64,000 nucleotides of DNA from CAZMZW01 sp963802275 (GTDB lineage: Bacteria; Chloroflexota; Anaerolineae; Anaerolineales; Anaerolineaceae), in contig CAWDIB010000001.1 in assembly GCA_963802275.1 (NCBI GenBank), forward strand, positions 124,001-188,000, written 5' to 3'. Below are positions 17,602 to 25,934 of this stretch, piece after piece. Numbering within the stretch: position 1 is the first letter of the stretch; the number at the start of each line of letters is the position of its first letter. Position numbers and translations under genes: made by a program. The notes under the pieces are model-generated. The model searched no databases, had not been told where the DNA came from, and saw only the letters and a list, made by a program, of their open reading frames with translations.

Positions 17602-18114
17602 ATGAAAAAATATTTCACCCGCCGGGGAGATGATGGAACTTCCGCCACGATCGGAGGCATACGGTTGGATAAAAACAACCCGGTGTTCGAGCTGCTGGGA
17701 ACGCTGGATGAAGCCTGTTCGGCTCTCAATCTGGCTACGTTGCAGTTTAATGAAAAACAACACAAGGAATTAATTGGGGCTATTCAAAAAGATCTGCAGT
17801 TGATCATGGCTGAAGCTGCTGGTGATAAAAAATCCCAGATGAATCCTGAAAAAATCAAGTGGCTGGAAAAGGAAATTCACCGGCTGGGGGAAGGCATCTT
17901 GATGCCGGACGAATTCAATACTGCATGGACCAAACCCGCCAGCGCCATGCTGAACTTTGCCCGCACGGTCATACGACGGTCAGAACGGAAGGCGGTTGCT
18001 TATGCTCGAACACAAGACAATACAAATCCGCTTTGGCTCGGATATTTAAATCGGTTGTCTTCCCTTCTGTTTGTGCTCCAGCATGTAATGGAGAATCATC
18101 CCCTCATAGGGTGA
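17602..18114 (+). CDS. Cob(I)alamin adenosyltransferase, PduO type
   Basis: The enzyme converts cob(I)alamin and ATP to adenosylcobalamin. Typical motifs are TRRGDDGTSATIGG at the N-terminus (ATP binding), ELLGTLDEACSALNLA, FARTVIRRSERKAV and YLNRLSSLLFVLQHV. The family Lys and Arg in R-x-x-K and the R-R-x-E-R helix are present. The length of 170 residues is normal. It follows the solute-binding protein by 28 bases and could be its downstream operon partner. It indicates B12-dependent enzymes in this organism, none of which lies in the window. Confidence 0.92.
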   Translation: MKKYFTRRGDDGTSATIGGIRLDKNNPVFELLGTLDEACSALNLATLQFNEKQHKELIGAIQKDLQLIMAEAAGDKKSQMNPEKIKWLEKEIHRLGEGILMPDEFNTAWTKPASAMLNFARTVIRRSERKAVAYARTQDNTNPLWLGYLNRLSSLLFVLQHVMENHPLIG

Positions 18115-18123
18115 TAAACACTT

Positions 18124-19002
18124 TTATTGGGGGTAAATCAGAATGGGGAAGCTTTCCCCGGTCAGTTCAAAACCGAGTTTCTGATAAAGGCGGATGGAGT
18201 TGGGATTATCCTGCTGGGTATTTACGGTAACTTCGCGCATTAATGCCTGTTTCATCCGTTGAACCATATCCATCACAAGAGCGGTGCCCACACCGGTGCC
18301 CTGGTAGTGCGGGAAGACAGCCAGGCGGGCCAAATGGGCATTGGCGGCAGAGGTGGTGGTCATTTGGTAACCAATGATCTCACCGCGAAATTCCATCACG
18401 CTGGCATAGCTGGTCTGGGTGTATGCGCGGCGGATGGCATCCTCTGACTGCTGCCAGAGCGGTTCAAAACAAACCCGGTCAATATTCGCCACACGGGCAA
18501 TATCACTGCTGACCATCGGGCGCAGCAGGTAGTCATCATCCAGGTCAGGGATTTCGCGACCGCGGCCTCTGAATTTTAATAACACCACCCGCTGCCGCTC
18601 CTCCCAATGGTTGGAATTAAGCAATTGTTTGAACCAATCAGAGTAGGCCAGGGCAGCCAACGGTTGTTGGTTTTTTCCTGCCATTTGCTGCAGCCCCTCA
18701 GCCAGAAGTAATTTCCATACTGGTTGAAAGTACCTTTTCTCACGGAGCGCAAACAGACGCACCCAGAAAATCCCCGGGGGATCGTCCGGCATGGCCAGAA
18801 CCGCTTGTATTTTTCCATTCTCTTCGGCAGCGAGAAATGGCTTTTCCCCCAGCCACTCTGCCGGCGGGCGCCAATCCAGGTGCCGATGAATGAGGATATC
18901 CTGCTGCAGGAACTCAACCAGCTGGGAAAAGTCATTTTTCCCAAGTGAACGCAACCGCATTCCAGAAGGAAGCGTTTTCTTGTCGGCAAACAAGGAAGTC
19001 AA
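18124..19002 (-). CDS. GNAT-family N-acetyltransferase, two-domain
   Basis: The C-terminal half is a clear GNAT domain: ARLAVFPHYQGTGVGTALV is motif A for acetyl-CoA binding, and PNSIRLYQKLGFELTGE is motif B. The N-terminal half (residues 1-150) has GNAT-like spacing but no clear Q-x-x-G-x-G/A loop, so it may be a degenerate second domain. The substrate is unknown. It ends the reverse-strand gene string and lies 8 bases after the double-HTH regulator, with which it is probably co-transcribed. Confidence 0.83.
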   Translation of the reverse strand: MTSLFADKKTLPSGMRLRSLGKNDFSQLVEFLQQDILIHRHLDWRPPAEWLGEKPFLAAEENGKIQAVLAMPDDPPGIFWVRLFALREKRYFQPVWKLLLAEGLQQMAGKNQQPLAALAYSDWFKQLLNSNHWEERQRVVLLKFRGRGREIPDLDDDYLLRPMVSSDIARVANIDRVCFEPLWQQSEDAIRRAYTQTSYASVMEFRGEIIGYQMTTTSAANAHLARLAVFPHYQGTGVGTALVMDMVQRMKQALMREVTVNTQQDNPNSIRLYQKLGFELTGESFPILIYPQ

Positions 19003-19010
19003 GTGTTAGG

Positions 19011-19703
19011 TTATTCCTTCACCCGTTCAGCCAATTGCTGCAGCCCCTGCGCCAGACCTTCAATGTTCTCCACGCCGGTCTGCTGAAGACGCATGGCTAA
19101 AGTGAGGAAGGGCAGGTTGGCAGGATCGCTGATGAAGTCCTTGATCTCCCGTGGCAAAGCTTGATACAGTTCTTTATCCTGCAGCAATTTTTGCATCTCA
19201 GCCGCGAAGCTGGATTGGTCCATCAATTCATCCAATTGGATTTCCAGAGAAGCGCACAAAGCCTGCAACTCGTTCAACGGAATGGGTAGGGCGGTCAGTT
19301 CATAGCGCTTAATCCTGGCGGCAGGAATGCCGGTCTGGTCGGAGAGCTGCTTGAGGGATAATTTCTTATTGGCACGCGCAAGCTGCAGGGTGGCGGAAAT
19401 GATGCGATGGCGCAGCAGGATCAGTTGCTGGATTTGTTCAGGGCTGGCTTTGGGGACGCCAAACTCGGGTTCTTCTGCGGAAAGGAAAACACGGGGTGGC
19501 AGTTCAAAAAAATAAGCCAGCATTTCCACTTCCGGCAGGGAAGGAATCTCCCGGCTGGATTCCAAACGGGTATAGCGTTTGATGGGAATTCCCAGCGCGT
19601 CGGCGCATTCCCTGGTTGTTTTGCCGGCTGCCTGGCGGGCTTTGCTAATCAACTCTGAAACGAGAGGCGTGCCTGAGCTGATTTCTGATGAAGAATCAAA
19701 CAT
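19011..19703 (-). CDS. XRE-family regulator with two helix-turn-helix domains
   Basis: The 230-residue protein carries two HTH_3-like domains. The first (residues 17-72) has ISKARQAAGKTTRECADALG and RYTRLESSREIPSLPEVEML. The second (residues 97-160) has RANKKLSLKQLSDQTGIPAA and IKRYELTALPIPLNELQALC. A helical tail follows. It may regulate itself and the GNAT gene behind it. No operator could be identified. Tandem HTH proteins of this type are uncommon enough to note but not unique. Confidence 0.8.
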   Translation of the reverse strand: MFDSSSEISSGTPLVSELISKARQAAGKTTRECADALGIPIKRYTRLESSREIPSLPEVEMLAYFFELPPRVFLSAEEPEFGVPKASPEQIQQLILLRHRIISATLQLARANKKLSLKQLSDQTGIPAARIKRYELTALPIPLNELQALCASLEIQLDELMDQSSFAAEMQKLLQDKELYQALPREIKDFISDPANLPFLTLAMRLQQTGVENIEGLAQGLQQLAERVKE

Positions 19704-19774
19704 GTCTCCTCAATTCGGTCAAATGGACTTAAAAACATTATAGCATCCGGATGAATCGAGAAGCGCATGACTCT

Positions 19775-21355
19775 CTAACCCCAAACCCATTCACCATTCA
19801 GCATGGTCTTTACCGGGAGCAGTCCGGCCAGCTCATCAGATGGGAGGATAAGGGGATCTTTTTCAAGTACCAACAGGTCGGCCTGGTAACCGGGAGCCAA
19901 TTTCCCAAGATGTTCCGCTTGTCCAGCAGCAAAGGCGGGTGCAGTGGTGTAGCCCTTGAACGCTTTTTGGAAGTTAAGGCATTCCTGGTTCTGCCAGCCG
20001 GGTTGGGAGGAATCCAGTTCCAATCTGCGACGAGAGATGGCGGCTGCCAGCCCGATAAAGGGATTGGGCGTTTCCACCGGCGCATCCGAGCCAAACAATA
20101 GGGTGGCCCCGCACCTGAACAGACTATTCCAGGCGTATGAAAATTGGCAGCGCTCTCCCCAGTAGCGGTCTGCCATGTCCTGGTCGGAAAGGACATGGAT
20201 GGGCTGCATGGATGCGAGGATATCCATCTCCGCTAGTCGAACCTGGTCAACAGGTTGAATGAGCTGGACATGTTCGATGCGGTGACGGCGGTGGGGCAAC
20301 CCGAGGCGTGACTCGATCTTGCGCAGGCTGCGGAAAGCATCCAACACCACGCGGTTGGCGCGGTCGCCAATGGCATGGATGGCCATCTCGATGCCGCTTT
20401 TCACCGCCTGGCGACCAATTTCAATGATCTCATCGGCTTCCATCATCAGCATGCCCAGGTTGGCGGGGCTGCCCTCATAGGGCTGCAACATGGCGGCGGA
20501 CTGGGCGCCCAGGGCGCCATCGCTGAACAACTTAAGCCAACCCACCTGCAGATTGCCATTGCGCTGACCGCTGCGCAAACCACTTTCGATTGCCTGTGGC
20601 AGAAAATGGCGCGGGATGCCCTTGACCACCCGCAGGGGCAATTCATTATTTCTATGGAACTCCTGCAAGATGGGGAAGAGGTCCCAGGTATCAAAGTCAT
20701 GCACGCTGGTGATGCCAAAGCGGTTCAAATGCTGAAAAGCATGCTGCAGGCGGCGTATGGTTTCGTCACGGCCAGTGGGGGGAATGACAGCATCAACCAG
20801 TTGCATGGCGGTTTCCAGCAGAATGCCGTCTGGATTGCCGGACTCACCCCGCAGGAGCTTGCCACCTTTTGGATCGGGGGTAGCGGTATGAATGCCAGCG
20901 GCGGTCAAGGCGGCGCTATTTGCCCAACCAGCATGCAGCGATTTAGCGGTGAGGTAAATGGGATGCTGTTGGCTGATCTCATCCAGTAAACTGGCATTGC
21001 CATAACCCTCCGGCCAGCGGTTGTGGTTCCAGCCATGACCCAGCACCCATTGACCGGGCGGAGTAAGTTCCACCTGGTGGTGGACGCGCTGCAGGCATTC
21101 CTCACGGGAAGCTGTTTCACAATCCACTTTTGCCAGAAAATTGGCGTATTCCAGCAAATGAAGGTGGGAATCACAAATGGAAGGCAGCAGGTATTGCCCG
21201 TGCATATCTTCAATTAAACGATTGGAGGCAGGAATGGATTCCATTTCCTCGCGGGTGCCGATGGCCTGAATGATGCCCTGGTCAATGGCCGTGGCGGTAA
21301 AGTCGGGATGCCGGGATTGGAACTGGGGAAACTGCGCGTTAATGAGGATGCGCAT
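19775..21355 (-). CDS. Amidohydrolase family protein (YtcJ-like)
   Basis: The 526-residue protein has the N-terminal DSHLHLLEY (H-x-H), HAIGDRANR and HRIEHVQLIQ (metal-binding His), and LLFGSDAPVETPNPF (catalytic Asp), the order seen in the YtcJ/amidohydrolase-3 group. WVLGHGWNHNRWPEG is also typical. It lacks a signal peptide. It lies 3 bases after the parB stop codon, so it is likely part of the parAB transcription unit, an odd combination with no known functional link. The substrate is unknown. Confidence 0.9.
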   Translation of the reverse strand: MRILINAQFPQFQSRHPDFTATAIDQGIIQAIGTREEMESIPASNRLIEDMHGQYLLPSICDSHLHLLEYANFLAKVDCETASREECLQRVHHQVELTPPGQWVLGHGWNHNRWPEGYGNASLLDEISQQHPIYLTAKSLHAGWANSAALTAAGIHTATPDPKGGKLLRGESGNPDGILLETAMQLVDAVIPPTGRDETIRRLQHAFQHLNRFGITSVHDFDTWDLFPILQEFHRNNELPLRVVKGIPRHFLPQAIESGLRSGQRNGNLQVGWLKLFSDGALGAQSAAMLQPYEGSPANLGMLMMEADEIIEIGRQAVKSGIEMAIHAIGDRANRVVLDAFRSLRKIESRLGLPHRRHRIEHVQLIQPVDQVRLAEMDILASMQPIHVLSDQDMADRYWGERCQFSYAWNSLFRCGATLLFGSDAPVETPNPFIGLAAAISRRRLELDSSQPGWQNQECLNFQKAFKGYTTAPAFAAGQAEHLGKLAPGYQADLLVLEKDPLILPSDELAGLLPVKTMLNGEWVWG

Positions 21356-21358
21356 GAT

Positions 21359-22210
21359 TCAATCGTTGAGGATCTGCTCCACCAGTGCTTCCAGTTCCTC
21401 CTGGGAGTAATAGTGGATGACGATGCTGCCGCCATGTTTGCCGTGCTGGATGGAAACCTTGGTGCCCAGCCGCCCGCGCATGCGTTCTTCCAGGTCGCGC
21501 ACCTCGCTGGGTTTGACCGGTTTTTGAACCGGCCGGGGTTTCTCGCCGCCCATCTTGCGGGTCAGTTCCTCCGTTTGGCGCACGGTGAAGTTGTGCTTGA
21601 GGATGGTTTGCAGCGCAGCAGACTGGGCCTGGCTGTTCGGCAATGCCAGCAGCGCGCGGGCGTGTCCTTCGCTGATGCGGCCGTCCTCCAGCGCCTGCAG
21701 GACATTATCGGGCAGCTTGAGCAGACGGATGGTATTGGTGACCGCCACGCGGCTCTTTCCGACCTGGGAGGCGATCTCGTCATGAGAAAGCCCGAACTCC
21801 TCGGCCAATGCCTGGTAGGCCTCGGCGGCTTCCAGCGGTGAAAGATTCTCGCGCTGGATGTTCTCGATCAAGGCCAACTCCAAACGCTGTAGTTCACTGG
21901 CATCGCGGATGATGGCTGGCACGGTTGCCAGCCCGGCCATGGCGGCTGCCCGCAGGCGGCGTTCACCGGCGATCAGGGTGTAGCGGTCGGATAGACCTTC
22001 GCGGGTGACGATGAGCGGCTGGATGATGCCATGCTCGCGGATGGAGGCGGCCAGCTCTTCCAACTCGGCCTGTGCCATCTCCCGCCGCGGCTGATGCGGA
22101 TTGGGCTGGATACTGCCAATCGGGATCTGCGCTGCGCCGGTCTGCGCCTGGCTGTCATCACCGGGGATGAGGGCGTCCAACCCGCGGCCGAGTCCGCCCT
22201 TACGCGCCAT
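21359..22210 (-). CDS. parB: Chromosome-partitioning protein ParB
   Basis: ParB is a CTP-dependent clamp that loads at parS sites and spreads. The 283-residue protein starts MARKGGLGRGLDALIPGD, the typical chromosomal ParB start. IPIGSIQPNPHQPRR and GERRLRAA form the CTPase/box regions, LIENIQRENLSPLEAAEAYQ the central part, and SHDEIASQVGKSRVAVTNTI the helix-turn-helix. The C-terminal dimer domain ends in SQEELEALVEQILND. The start overlaps parA by 11 bases. I did not see a parS palindrome of the common TGTTTCAC type in the window. Confidence 0.95.
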   Translation of the reverse strand: MARKGGLGRGLDALIPGDDSQAQTGAAQIPIGSIQPNPHQPRREMAQAELEELAASIREHGIIQPLIVTREGLSDRYTLIAGERRLRAAAMAGLATVPAIIRDASELQRLELALIENIQRENLSPLEAAEAYQALAEEFGLSHDEIASQVGKSRVAVTNTIRLLKLPDNVLQALEDGRISEGHARALLALPNSQAQSAALQTILKHNFTVRQTEELTRKMGGEKPRPVQKPVKPSEVRDLEERMRGRLGTKVSIQHGKHGGSIVIHYYSQEELEALVEQILND

Positions 22211-23015
22211 GGCTGCCACCCTCTGTTGGGAAATCATTGGGTACCTTAATACCATCCTGGGTGAGGATCTCGCGTGCCAGGGCGGCATAACATTTGGCTG
22301 CTGCAGAACTGGGGGAGTAATAGGCGATCGGTTTGCCATAAGAGGGCGCCTCAGCCAGGCGGATGCTGCGCGGGATGATGGTGGAAAAGACCTGCGCCTG
22401 GAAATATTTGCGCACTTCATTGACCACATCTGCAGCCAGGGTGGTGCGCCCGTCATACATGGTCATCAGCACACCGCGCACCTTCAGGGCGGGGAAGAGC
22501 GAAGATTGCACGCGTTTGATGGTCTGCACCAATTGGCCGATACCCTCCAGTGCCAGGTATTCGCACTGCACCGGGATGAGCACCCCGTCACGGGCAGCCA
22601 CCAGTCCATTGACGGTGAGGATGCTCAGCGAGGGCGGGCAGTCGATGAGCAGGTAATCATAACCAGCGGATACTTTCTCAAGGACCTCTTTTAAACGGAA
22701 TTCACGCCGTTGCATGTCGAGCAGTTCCACCTCTGCGCCGGCCAGGGCTGGCGAGGAAGGGAGGATGGACATGCGGAAGAGCTTATGGTGCAGGATGGCA
22801 GGCGCGGGGGGCGAGTTGCCGATGAGCACCTCATAGGTGCCGGTCTTCACCTGCGACTTGTCGATGCCCAGGCTGGAGGAGGCATTGGCCTGCGGGTCAA
22901 GGTCAACGATGAGCACCTTCTGCCCATAAAGGGCAAAATAGGCGCCGAGGTTGATGGCCGAGGTGGTTTTGCCCACCCCGCCTTTTTGGTTGACGAGCGT
23001 GTAGATCTTGGTCAT
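22200..23015 (-). CDS. parA: Chromosome-partitioning ATPase ParA (Soj)
   Basis: ParA drives segregation of ParB-bound origins. The deviant Walker A is NQKGGVGKTTSAIN at residues 9-22, the A' motif is LIVDLDPQANAS, and the Walker B region is YDYLLIDCPPSL. The length of 271 residues is that of chromosomal Soj-type proteins. It overlaps parB at the 3' end and the upstream kinase gene by 4 bases at the 5' end, so the three genes are translationally coupled. Confidence 0.96.
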   Translation of the reverse strand: MTKIYTLVNQKGGVGKTTSAINLGAYFALYGQKVLIVDLDPQANASSSLGIDKSQVKTGTYEVLIGNSPPAPAILHHKLFRMSILPSSPALAGAEVELLDMQRREFRLKEVLEKVSAGYDYLLIDCPPSLSILTVNGLVAARDGVLIPVQCEYLALEGIGQLVQTIKRVQSSLFPALKVRGVLMTMYDGRTTLAADVVNEVRKYFQAQVFSTIIPRSIRLAEAPSYGKPIAYYSPSSAAAKCYAALAREILTQDGIKVPNDFPTEGGSHGA

Positions 23016-23893
23016 GTGGTTTTCATCCCGGGAAGGATTTCAATGACGGCTGCCTGTACTTCTGCGGGGGTGGGCATACCCTCCACCCCGCGGCGGGTGA
23101 CGGAAAGGGAAGCCAGCCGGACGGCTTGTTCGCCAGCCAGCCAAGCATCACGGGTGGCGTGCAGGCGGGTAAAGAAGACCGCGGCAAAGATGTCTCCGGC
23201 GCCGGTGGGGTCAACCACCGAAACACCGGGGGCGGGAAAATGGTGCACATCGTTATTCCAATATACGCGCGCTCCGTTTTCGCCCTCAGTGATAGCGAGG
23301 ATGGAAGTCTGCTGATGCAGTCGCTGGATGCGCGTTTCATCATATGCAACGTCCTCCACGCTGAGCACGGCGGCATCCATTTTTGGTAGGAAGGCGTCCG
23401 CCTCCGGCCAGTCGCGGTAGTGCACGCGCTTCTGTTCATCCACGGCACGCATGCAGCCTTGCGGGGTGATGCATAAAAAGTGTCCGGTGTACAGGTCAGC
23501 CAGTGAGGGATCGATCTCGTATGCCACCGGGGCAAAATGAACAATGGTGGCATGTTTCCATTCGGAAGGGATCATATCGGCGGTGATGGTCGGGGCGCGG
23601 TGGTGCAGGTATTGAATGCGCCCCTCGGGAGTCTCGATGTTTTCAAAGGTGGTAGCCTGTGATGAGGGGATGCGCAAGAGTTGAAAGGATGCCAGGGAGG
23701 AGAGGTCCATCTCTTTTGGGGCAACGGTGATGATGCCCACCCGCAACCCCATTGCAGCGGCAACCATGGCGGAATAAGAGACCGTGCCACCCAGCATGAA
23801 TCCGCCCGGCACCACATCACGGGTGACATGCCCGATGAGCAGGTAATCCAGGGGTTGGTCAAGTGAAGGTGGCAAGGGCGGGGTGGGGCTCAT
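23012..23893 (-). CDS. PfkB-family carbohydrate kinase-like protein
   Basis: The ribokinase-type fold is shown by GHVTRDVVPGGFMLGGTVSYSA near the N-terminus and by the catalytic DPTGAGDIFAAVFF near residue 225 (anion hole and base Asp). Length is about 293 residues. ATG at 23893 (MSPTPP) fits family length better than the ATG 12 bases upstream. The substrate cannot be inferred from motifs. It overlaps parA by 4 bases and is first in the reverse gene string. It resembles the three other PfkB genes of the window in the Gly-Gly-x-x-x-Y-S-A motif. Confidence 0.85.
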   Translation of the reverse strand: MSPTPPLPPSLDQPLDYLLIGHVTRDVVPGGFMLGGTVSYSAMVAAAMGLRVGIITVAPKEMDLSSLASFQLLRIPSSQATTFENIETPEGRIQYLHHRAPTITADMIPSEWKHATIVHFAPVAYEIDPSLADLYTGHFLCITPQGCMRAVDEQKRVHYRDWPEADAFLPKMDAAVLSVEDVAYDETRIQRLHQQTSILAITEGENGARVYWNNDVHHFPAPGVSVVDPTGAGDIFAAVFFTRLHATRDAWLAGEQAVRLASLSVTRRGVEGMPTPAEVQAAVIEILPGMKTT

Positions 23894-24021
23894 TTTAAAT
23901 AGCAATATTTGGAATTGGCTGAAAAATTATAGCATGGTTGAGTTTGCGAAATGGGTTTGTAATTCGGTTTTATTTAAGCTATAGTCTTAGGCAGATTTCA
24001 TTCATCACAGGAGAGTTGTCC

Positions 24022-24726
24022 ATGGAAGGCAAAACCCACACCACTCACCGCATCAGTGACATGCGCGGCGAGGAAAAACCGCGTGAGCGGATGGCGGCGC
24101 TGGGTGCCAGCGCGCTTCATACCTATGAACTGCTGGCCATCCTGCTGCGGGTGGGTGTGAAAGGTGAGAATGTGCTGGACCTCTCCAAGCGGCTGCTGGA
24201 TGAATTTGGTGAATTGGCGGGTTTGCACAGCGCCGACCTGGAACAACTGGCTGGTGTGCATGGGATGGGTTTATCCAAAGCCTGCCAACTCAAAGCTGCC
24301 CTGGAACTTGGCCATCGCCTGCAGACTGACAAGCCGGAGCCAAAACCGCAGATTAACTCGCCGGCGGATGCGGTGGCGCAGGTGATGCATCAGCTCTCGG
24401 CGGCGACCCAGGAGGAGTTATGGGTGCTGCTGCTCAATACCAGGAACCGCGTGCTGTCCAAACAGCATTTGTATACCGGCTCGATCAACCATTCCACGGT
24501 GCGGGTGGCGGAGGTGTTCACGGCGGCCATCCGGCAAAAGGCGGCGGCGGTCATTGTGGCGCACAACCACCCGAGCGGAGACCCGGCGCCCAGCCCGGAG
24601 GATATTCAGTTGACGGTGGCTATGCGCCAGGCGGGCGAGCTGCTGGATATCAAGCTGCTGGACCACCTCATCATCGGCCGGCAGGAGTGGGTGTCGTTGA
24701 AGCAGCGGCGGCTGGGGTTTGATTGA
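24022..24726 (+). CDS. radC: RadC/YeeS-type JAB-domain protein
   Basis: The 234-residue protein has the N-terminal UPF0758 helix-hairpin-helix region (ALGASALHTYELLAILLRVG; LAGVHGMGLSKACQLKAALE) and a C-terminal JAB/MPN metal-binding domain with HNHPSGDPAPSPEDIQLT, which holds the H-x-H and the Ser and Asp ligands. Its role in repair is unproven in the family. ATG at 24022 with AGGAGA upstream gives MEGKTHTTHRISDM; the longer reading adds an AT-rich stretch unlike the family. It is divergent from the kinase-parAB string. Confidence 0.92.
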   Translation: MEGKTHTTHRISDMRGEEKPRERMAALGASALHTYELLAILLRVGVKGENVLDLSKRLLDEFGELAGLHSADLEQLAGVHGMGLSKACQLKAALELGHRLQTDKPEPKPQINSPADAVAQVMHQLSAATQEELWVLLLNTRNRVLSKQHLYTGSINHSTVRVAEVFTAAIRQKAAAVIVAHNHPSGDPAPSPEDIQLTVAMRQAGELLDIKLLDHLIIGRQEWVSLKQRRLGFD

Positions 24727-24814
24727 CTTGCTCTAGCGAGCCCGACGTTTTTACGAAGTATGTACTCGCGAGCCGGCTTTCGGTGTGACGATCTCTTTCT
24801 TCTACTGGTCATTG

Positions 24815-24855
24815 CAGATTTCCGCGTCGCTTTGCTCCTCGCAATTGCGGAACTA
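24815..24855. repeat. Possible remnant of a dispersed palindromic repeat
   Basis: TTCCGC and GCGGAA form an inverted repeat around a segment with CGCTTTGCTCCTCGCAAT. Similar GCGAGGAGC/GCGACGC elements are scattered in many bacterial genomes. No second copy was seen in the window, so this is a guess from familiarity. Confidence 0.3.
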
Positions 24856-24898
24856 TTTACACCCCTTCATGCCCATGATAAAATATGCCCTGTCACCT

Positions 24899-24970
24899 GG
24901 CGAGGTAGCTCAGTGGTAGAGCAGGGGACTCATAAGCCCTTGGTCGTGGGTTCAAATCCCACTCTCGCCA
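24899..24970 (+). tRNA. tRNA with CAU anticodon (elongator Met, or lysidine-type Ile2)
   Basis: The sequence folds as a full tRNA of 72 nt: acceptor GGCGAGG with TCTCGCC and discriminator A, D stem GCTC/GAGC, anticodon loop CTCATAA, T arm GTGGG-TTCAAAT-CCCAC. CCA is not encoded. The anticodon stem has an A-G mismatch next to the loop (GGGGA with GCCCT). The lower anticodon region with CTTGGTC resembles E. coli tRNA-Ile2, which also has CAU and is modified by TilS, so Met and Ile2 cannot be separated by eye. It is not the initiator type, which has three G-C pairs in the anticodon stem next to the loop. Confidence 0.92.
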
Positions 24971-24989
24971 CTTTTTCTTGTATGCCACA

Positions 24990-25221
24990 GGTGGGGTAGT
25001 TCAGAGGCTTGCATGAGAGGGCATGCTTGCTCGTGGGAACTGCACTCCTCGCCCTCTTGTATGCCCAGGTGGGGAGTTCAAGAGGCCTTGGTCGTGGGTT
25101 CACCTCGGGTGCAGGCAAATCCCACTCTCGCCACTTTTTCTTGTATGCCACAGGTGGGGTAGTTCAAGAGGCCTTGGTCGTGGGTTCACCCTACGGGTGC
25201 AGGCAAATCCCACTCTCGCCA
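24990..25221 (+). repeat. Tandem tRNA-like degenerate repeats, three units
   Basis: Three units follow the tRNA: 24990-25053, 25068-25133 and 25153-25221, each preceded by a TGTATGCC spacer or close variant. Each begins GGTGGGG, which can pair with the ending TCTCGCC (CCTCGCC in unit 1), so the acceptor stem is kept. The D and anticodon arms are lost. In units 2 and 3 the T loop is split by a 15- or 17-base insert (25103-25117 and 25189-25205) that gives a small hairpin, CACC-TCG-GGTG in unit 2 and CACCC-TAC-GGGTG in unit 3, still flanked by the GTGGG/CCCAC stem. Unit 1 has a GCATG/CATGC hairpin instead. The stretch 24971-25313 has no gene. Confidence 0.75.
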
Positions 25222-25313
25222 TTTTTTCTTTCATACTCACTTATGGAGCGGTCAAATCATTGAGCAAGTGCATCGCATACATAAATCATTATGAAAACAA
25301 TTTATATACCCAA

Positions 25314-25934
25314 TTATTTCTTCCTAAATAGATAGGAAAATGCTGATTTTTTATAAGCTATACCTCGTCCTGATTGTAAGAGAGTTTCAATGGTTATTTC
25401 CTTATCGCTCTTGGGTATGAAATGTGCCTCCAAATTCTTTTCTGAAATACTGTATTTTCCATTATTGAATTGAACAGCCGCCAATAATTCGTAACTAGAA
25501 TCCAGATAAGCTATTCCCGAATCTGCATGACTATTATTTGCCAAGAGGATCCCGCCATGTTTAAGGTATTTTTTACATGATTGAGAAACAGGGCCAGCCC
25601 ATTGTGATATTAGTAAATCGAAACCACCTTCTGGCAGGTCAAGTAGTTTTGAATAGTCACTGTGAATGTATCTGAACGAAGCATTCTCCTGATATCTTTT
25701 ATTCATTTCAATGAACTGTGCCACAGATTCCGTATCGTTGAAAAACTTCCTGGACTTTTTATCTGAATCAACATAGGCGACATAGGGGATCACAAACGAA
25801 GGGGTGATATGAACAAAACTTCCAGGGTATAGCGCATTTTCAATTCTATATTTTTCATTAATTTGAATAAATAACTCAGTCCTCTCGAACTGTTTTTCAA
25901 TATATTCCTTGCGATAAAGGTCAAGATAGTTCAT
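25314..25934 (-). CDS. Hypothetical AT-rich protein, methyltransferase-like
   Basis: A 206-residue protein in a stretch clearly richer in A+T than the surrounding genes. The segment FDLLISQWAGPVSQSCKKYL followed by KHGGILLANNSHAD resembles motifs IV-VI of class I SAM-dependent methyltransferases (a strand, then a helix, then H-G-G-I-L-L-x-N), and an Asp-rich turn precedes it. The Gly-rich motif I is not visible, so the fold is a guess. It lies between the tRNA-like repeats and a distant copy of them at 26144. The different base composition suggests transfer. Confidence 0.5.
   Translation of the reverse strand: MNYLDLYRKEYIEKQFERTELFIQINEKYRIENALYPGSFVHITPSFVIPYVAYVDSDKKSRKFFNDTESVAQFIEMNKRYQENASFRYIHSDYSKLLDLPEGGFDLLISQWAGPVSQSCKKYLKHGGILLANNSHADSGIAYLDSSYELLAAVQFNNGKYSISEKNLEAHFIPKSDKEITIETLLQSGRGIAYKKSAFSYLFRKK

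Noticed and set aside
21359..23015. Evidence that this is a plasmid because of parAB
   Set aside because: The ParB start and ParA length are of the chromosomal Soj/Spo0J type and many housekeeping genes are present.
24990..25221. CRISPR array
   Set aside because: The units are about 65 bases, not separated by unique spacers of equal length, and relate to the tRNA. No cas genes are present.
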